Positions 21,724 to 23,449 of a DNA stretch of 23,449 nt are shown in pieces (the first letter of the stretch is position 1; every line of letters begins with the position of its first letter). Source of the DNA: a virus; the IMG/VR virus record IMGVR_UViG_3300050139_000027, positions 1 through 23,449 of that record; one strand, given 5' to 3'. The translations under genes were made by a program, and so were the position numbers. The notes under the pieces are model-generated. The model was not told where the DNA came from. It worked only from the letters and a program-made list of their open reading frames with translations, and searched no databases.

Positions 21724-23126
21724 AGAAGATCGCAGCAGCCCTCCTCGTCGCGATCTCGACGCTCCTGGCGATCTCGGGAGCCGACGCGGCCTGCTACAAC
21801 TGGAGCAAGACGGCCGGGACGAACGCGACGGCCGACCCCTCGATCAACTGGGCGGAGGGCATGGCGCCCTCCTCGGTGAACGACTCGGCGCGCGCGATGA
21901 TGGCGCGCAGCGCGGAGTGCCGCGACGACCTGTCGGGCAGCCTCGTCACCGGCGGCACCTCGACCGCCTACACGCTCGCCACGAACCAGCAGTTCGACAC
22001 GCTGGCGCACATGGACGGCGCGCGGCTGTGTTTCCGCGTCAACGCGGCCAACGGAACGCCAGCGACGCTGGCCGTCGACGGGCTGACGGCCAAGCCGCTG
22101 CGCACCGGCCCTTCCGTCGAGCTCGTCGCCTCGATGCTCAACGTGAACGCGCCCTACTGCGCGACCTACAGCAACTCGGCAAACGAGTGGTATCTCTTCG
22201 ACTACTACGCATCGGCGGCCATCCAACCGAGCACGATCACGACCGCGATGCTACAGAACAACGCGGTCACATACGGCAAGATGCAGGCCGAGACCACGAA
22301 CACGATTCTCGGGAATGTATCGGGTGGACCGGCGGTTCCGGAAGAGATCACGATCGGCACTGGCCTGAACGTTATTGGAACCACAATATCAGCGCCAGCG
22401 TTTCCGTTTCCTGGCGGATTCAAAAATCTTTCCATAAAGGTCGCCACCACCACGACCGTCGCGGTAGCCGCCGACTTCGTGACGACCACGGACGGGACGA
22501 ACTATCAGACGACGGCATTGAGCGGGACGGTTGACCTCGGATCAAACGGCGCGGCGAACAAGCTCGACACCGGAACGATCGCCATCGACACTTGGTATGC
22601 CATCTGGGCCATCGCGAAAGCTGACGGCACCACCGCTGCGCTTGCGTCAGCATCGTTCACGGCCCCTGCATTGCCTACCGGCTACACCTATAAAGCACGC
22701 ATTGGTGCGGTGCAGACGATCCACGCCACCGCGACTCTCTATGGGACGTGGCAATTTGGCAGGCGCGCGCAGTATGTCGTCGGATTGGCATCAACGTCGG
22801 CAGTTGTCATAGCATCCACAGGCCCACAGGGAGCACCGGATACACCGACATGGATTTCCGTTGCAATGGCTAGGTTCGTCCCGACAACCGCCTCGGTCAT
22901 CAACGGAACGATACTTAATAATGGCAACAAAACAGTAGTTGCCCCGAATAATTCTTATGGGGCGGCTTCCTCTACAACAAATCCACCGCCCGTTGCGTCA
23001 AACGGCGCATCCAGCAATCCAGTTAACATTCCTTTTTCTTTCATCTTGGAAAGCACAAACATCTATTGGGCCTCCTCTGCCACCAACTCGTTGTTGATCA
23101 TCACCGGATGGGAAGACAACATTTAA
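21720..23126 (+). CDS. Tail fibre protein with an N-terminal signal peptide
   Basis: It encodes 468 residues from ATG 21720 (ATGA overlap with the gene before). Residues 1-24 look like a Sec signal peptide: MKK, hydrophobic AALLVAISTLLAISG, then ADA-A as a cleavage site; -3 Asp argues against a lipobox at Cys25. Residues 40-60 carry WAEGMAPSSVNDSARAMMA, the tail-fibre N-terminal attachment motif. Four cysteines (25, 67, 104, 147) all lie in the N-terminal third. From about residue 225 a beta-rich fibre domain follows (GGFKNLSIKVATTTTVAVAA; GTIAIDTWYAIWAIAKADG; LPTGYTYKARIGAVQT), typical of receptor-binding parts; its DNA becomes more A+T rich (27 of 60 G/C at 22921-22980). Export of a fibre protein is unusual. 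Confidence 0.75.
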   Translation: MKKIAAALLVAISTLLAISGADAACYNWSKTAGTNATADPSINWAEGMAPSSVNDSARAMMARSAECRDDLSGSLVTGGTSTAYTLATNQQFDTLAHMDGARLCFRVNAANGTPATLAVDGLTAKPLRTGPSVELVASMLNVNAPYCATYSNSANEWYLFDYYASAAIQPSTITTAMLQNNAVTYGKMQAETTNTILGNVSGGPAVPEEITIGTGLNVIGTTISAPAFPFPGGFKNLSIKVATTTTVAVAADFVTTTDGTNYQTTALSGTVDLGSNGAANKLDTGTIAIDTWYAIWAIAKADGTTAALASASFTAPALPTGYTYKARIGAVQTIHATATLYGTWQFGRRAQYVVGLASTSAVVIASTGPQGAPDTPTWISVAMARFVPTTASVINGTILNNGNKTVVAPNNSYGAASSTTNPPPVASNGASSNPVNIPFSFILESTNIYWASSATNSLLIITGWEDNI

Positions 23127-23128
23127 TC

Positions 23129-23449
23129 ATGACCACCATCAGCACAGACCTGCGCAGAACGAAAGAGTCCGCCCGCCGCGAGCGGTTCGAGCCGACAGGA
23201 TCGATCACCGCGACGAACGTACAAAAGGCCATCGAGCAGGTCGCCAGCACCCCTCCTGCTGTGGTTCCGACCGCCGTTAACTTCGCCGCGTCGCCATATA
23301 CCGTATTGGGGACCGACAACTACCTTTACATCGACACATCGGGCGGCGCGGTCACGATACTCATGCAGACCGCGAGCGCGCGAGCTGGCGTTCCGCTTAT
23401 CGTTAAGGACGTTACCGGCAATGCGAACGCGAACAACGTCACGCTGACG
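23129..23449 (+). CDS. Tail fibre/appendage protein, 3' end outside window
   Basis: The frame is open from ATG 23129 to the last base (107 residues) with no stop. It starts 2 bases after the preceding stop. The N-terminus contains RRERFEPTGSITATNVQKAI, the 'F-x-P-T-G-s-I-x-A-T-n-V-Q-x-A-I' motif at the head of many phage tail-fibre and appendage proteins. A Thr/Val-rich beta region follows (YLYIDTSGGAVTILMQTA). It probably lies in the same tail-fibre block as the gene before. The rest of the protein, including any receptor-binding domain, is outside the window. Confidence 0.7.
   Translation, partial: MTTISTDLRRTKESARRERFEPTGSITATNVQKAIEQVASTPPAVVPTAVNFAASPYTVLGTDNYLYIDTSGGAVTILMQTASARAGVPLIVKDVTGNANANNVTLT

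Noticed and set aside
21780-21796. Lipoprotein signal at Cys25 of the tail fibre
   Set aside because: The residues before Cys are D-A-A; Asp at -3 does not fit a lipobox, while ADA-A fits signal peptidase I.

Overview
The window reads as the virion-structure half of a short-tailed (podovirus-like) phage or prophage. The evidence is a P22-type portal, a scaffold-like protein, a capsid protein of the N4 gp56/DUF4043 type, a head-completion adaptor, a P22 gp10-like tail hub, a run of Pro/Ala-rich ejection-type proteins, a transglycosylase-like protein and tail fibres. Nearly all genes are on the + strand, packed with ATGA, GTGA or TGATG overlaps and clear Shine-Dalgarno (SD) sequences. High G+C, strong GC3 bias and GTG starts suggest a GC-rich proteobacterial host; an alphaproteobacterium is a guess. 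No terminase, replication, integrase or lysogeny gene lies in the window.

Layout. 1-1191: 3' part of a GH74/BNR-repeat-like tail protein with lower G+C. 1261-6653: small protein, portal (interrupted by an intein), small protein, scaffold. 6654-6922: hairpin-rich non-coding leader. 6923-9167: major capsid protein and three small head proteins. 9169-10430: cargo pair, a SAM methyltransferase and a GT-A-like glycosyltransferase. 10447-14007: virion-associated protein, adaptor, tail hub, small protein, GNAT-like protein. 14010-20787: five structural/ejection-type proteins interrupted by a free-standing HNH endonuclease. 20796-20963: tiny two-helix membrane protein on the minus strand, head to head with the transglycosylase-like gene (20962-21723). 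21720-23449: two tail-fibre genes, the last cut by the window end.

The most unusual feature is at 2276-3262. The portal gene carries a 329-codon intein (Cys1, TPNH block B, terminal Asn, +1 Thr). On the opposite strand of the intein DNA lies a complete 309-codon gene for a two-HTH, Vsr/DUF559-like endonuclease, in exact codon-on-codon antisense register. Both frames stay open, and the nuclease stop codon abuts the intein Cys1 codon. This looks like a homing intein whose nuclease gene is antisense to the protein it is embedded in.

A second strong signal is a 14-bp perfect parS core (GTTTCACGTGAAAC, 18232-18245). It sits inside an ejection-protein gene and is written with AT-ending codons that break the local GC3 bias. 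Others are the structured leader before the capsid gene, the divergent pair with overlapping start codons, a tail fibre with a Sec-type signal peptide and four N-terminal cysteines, and the low-GC HNH insertion beside a short S74-like autoprotease domain.
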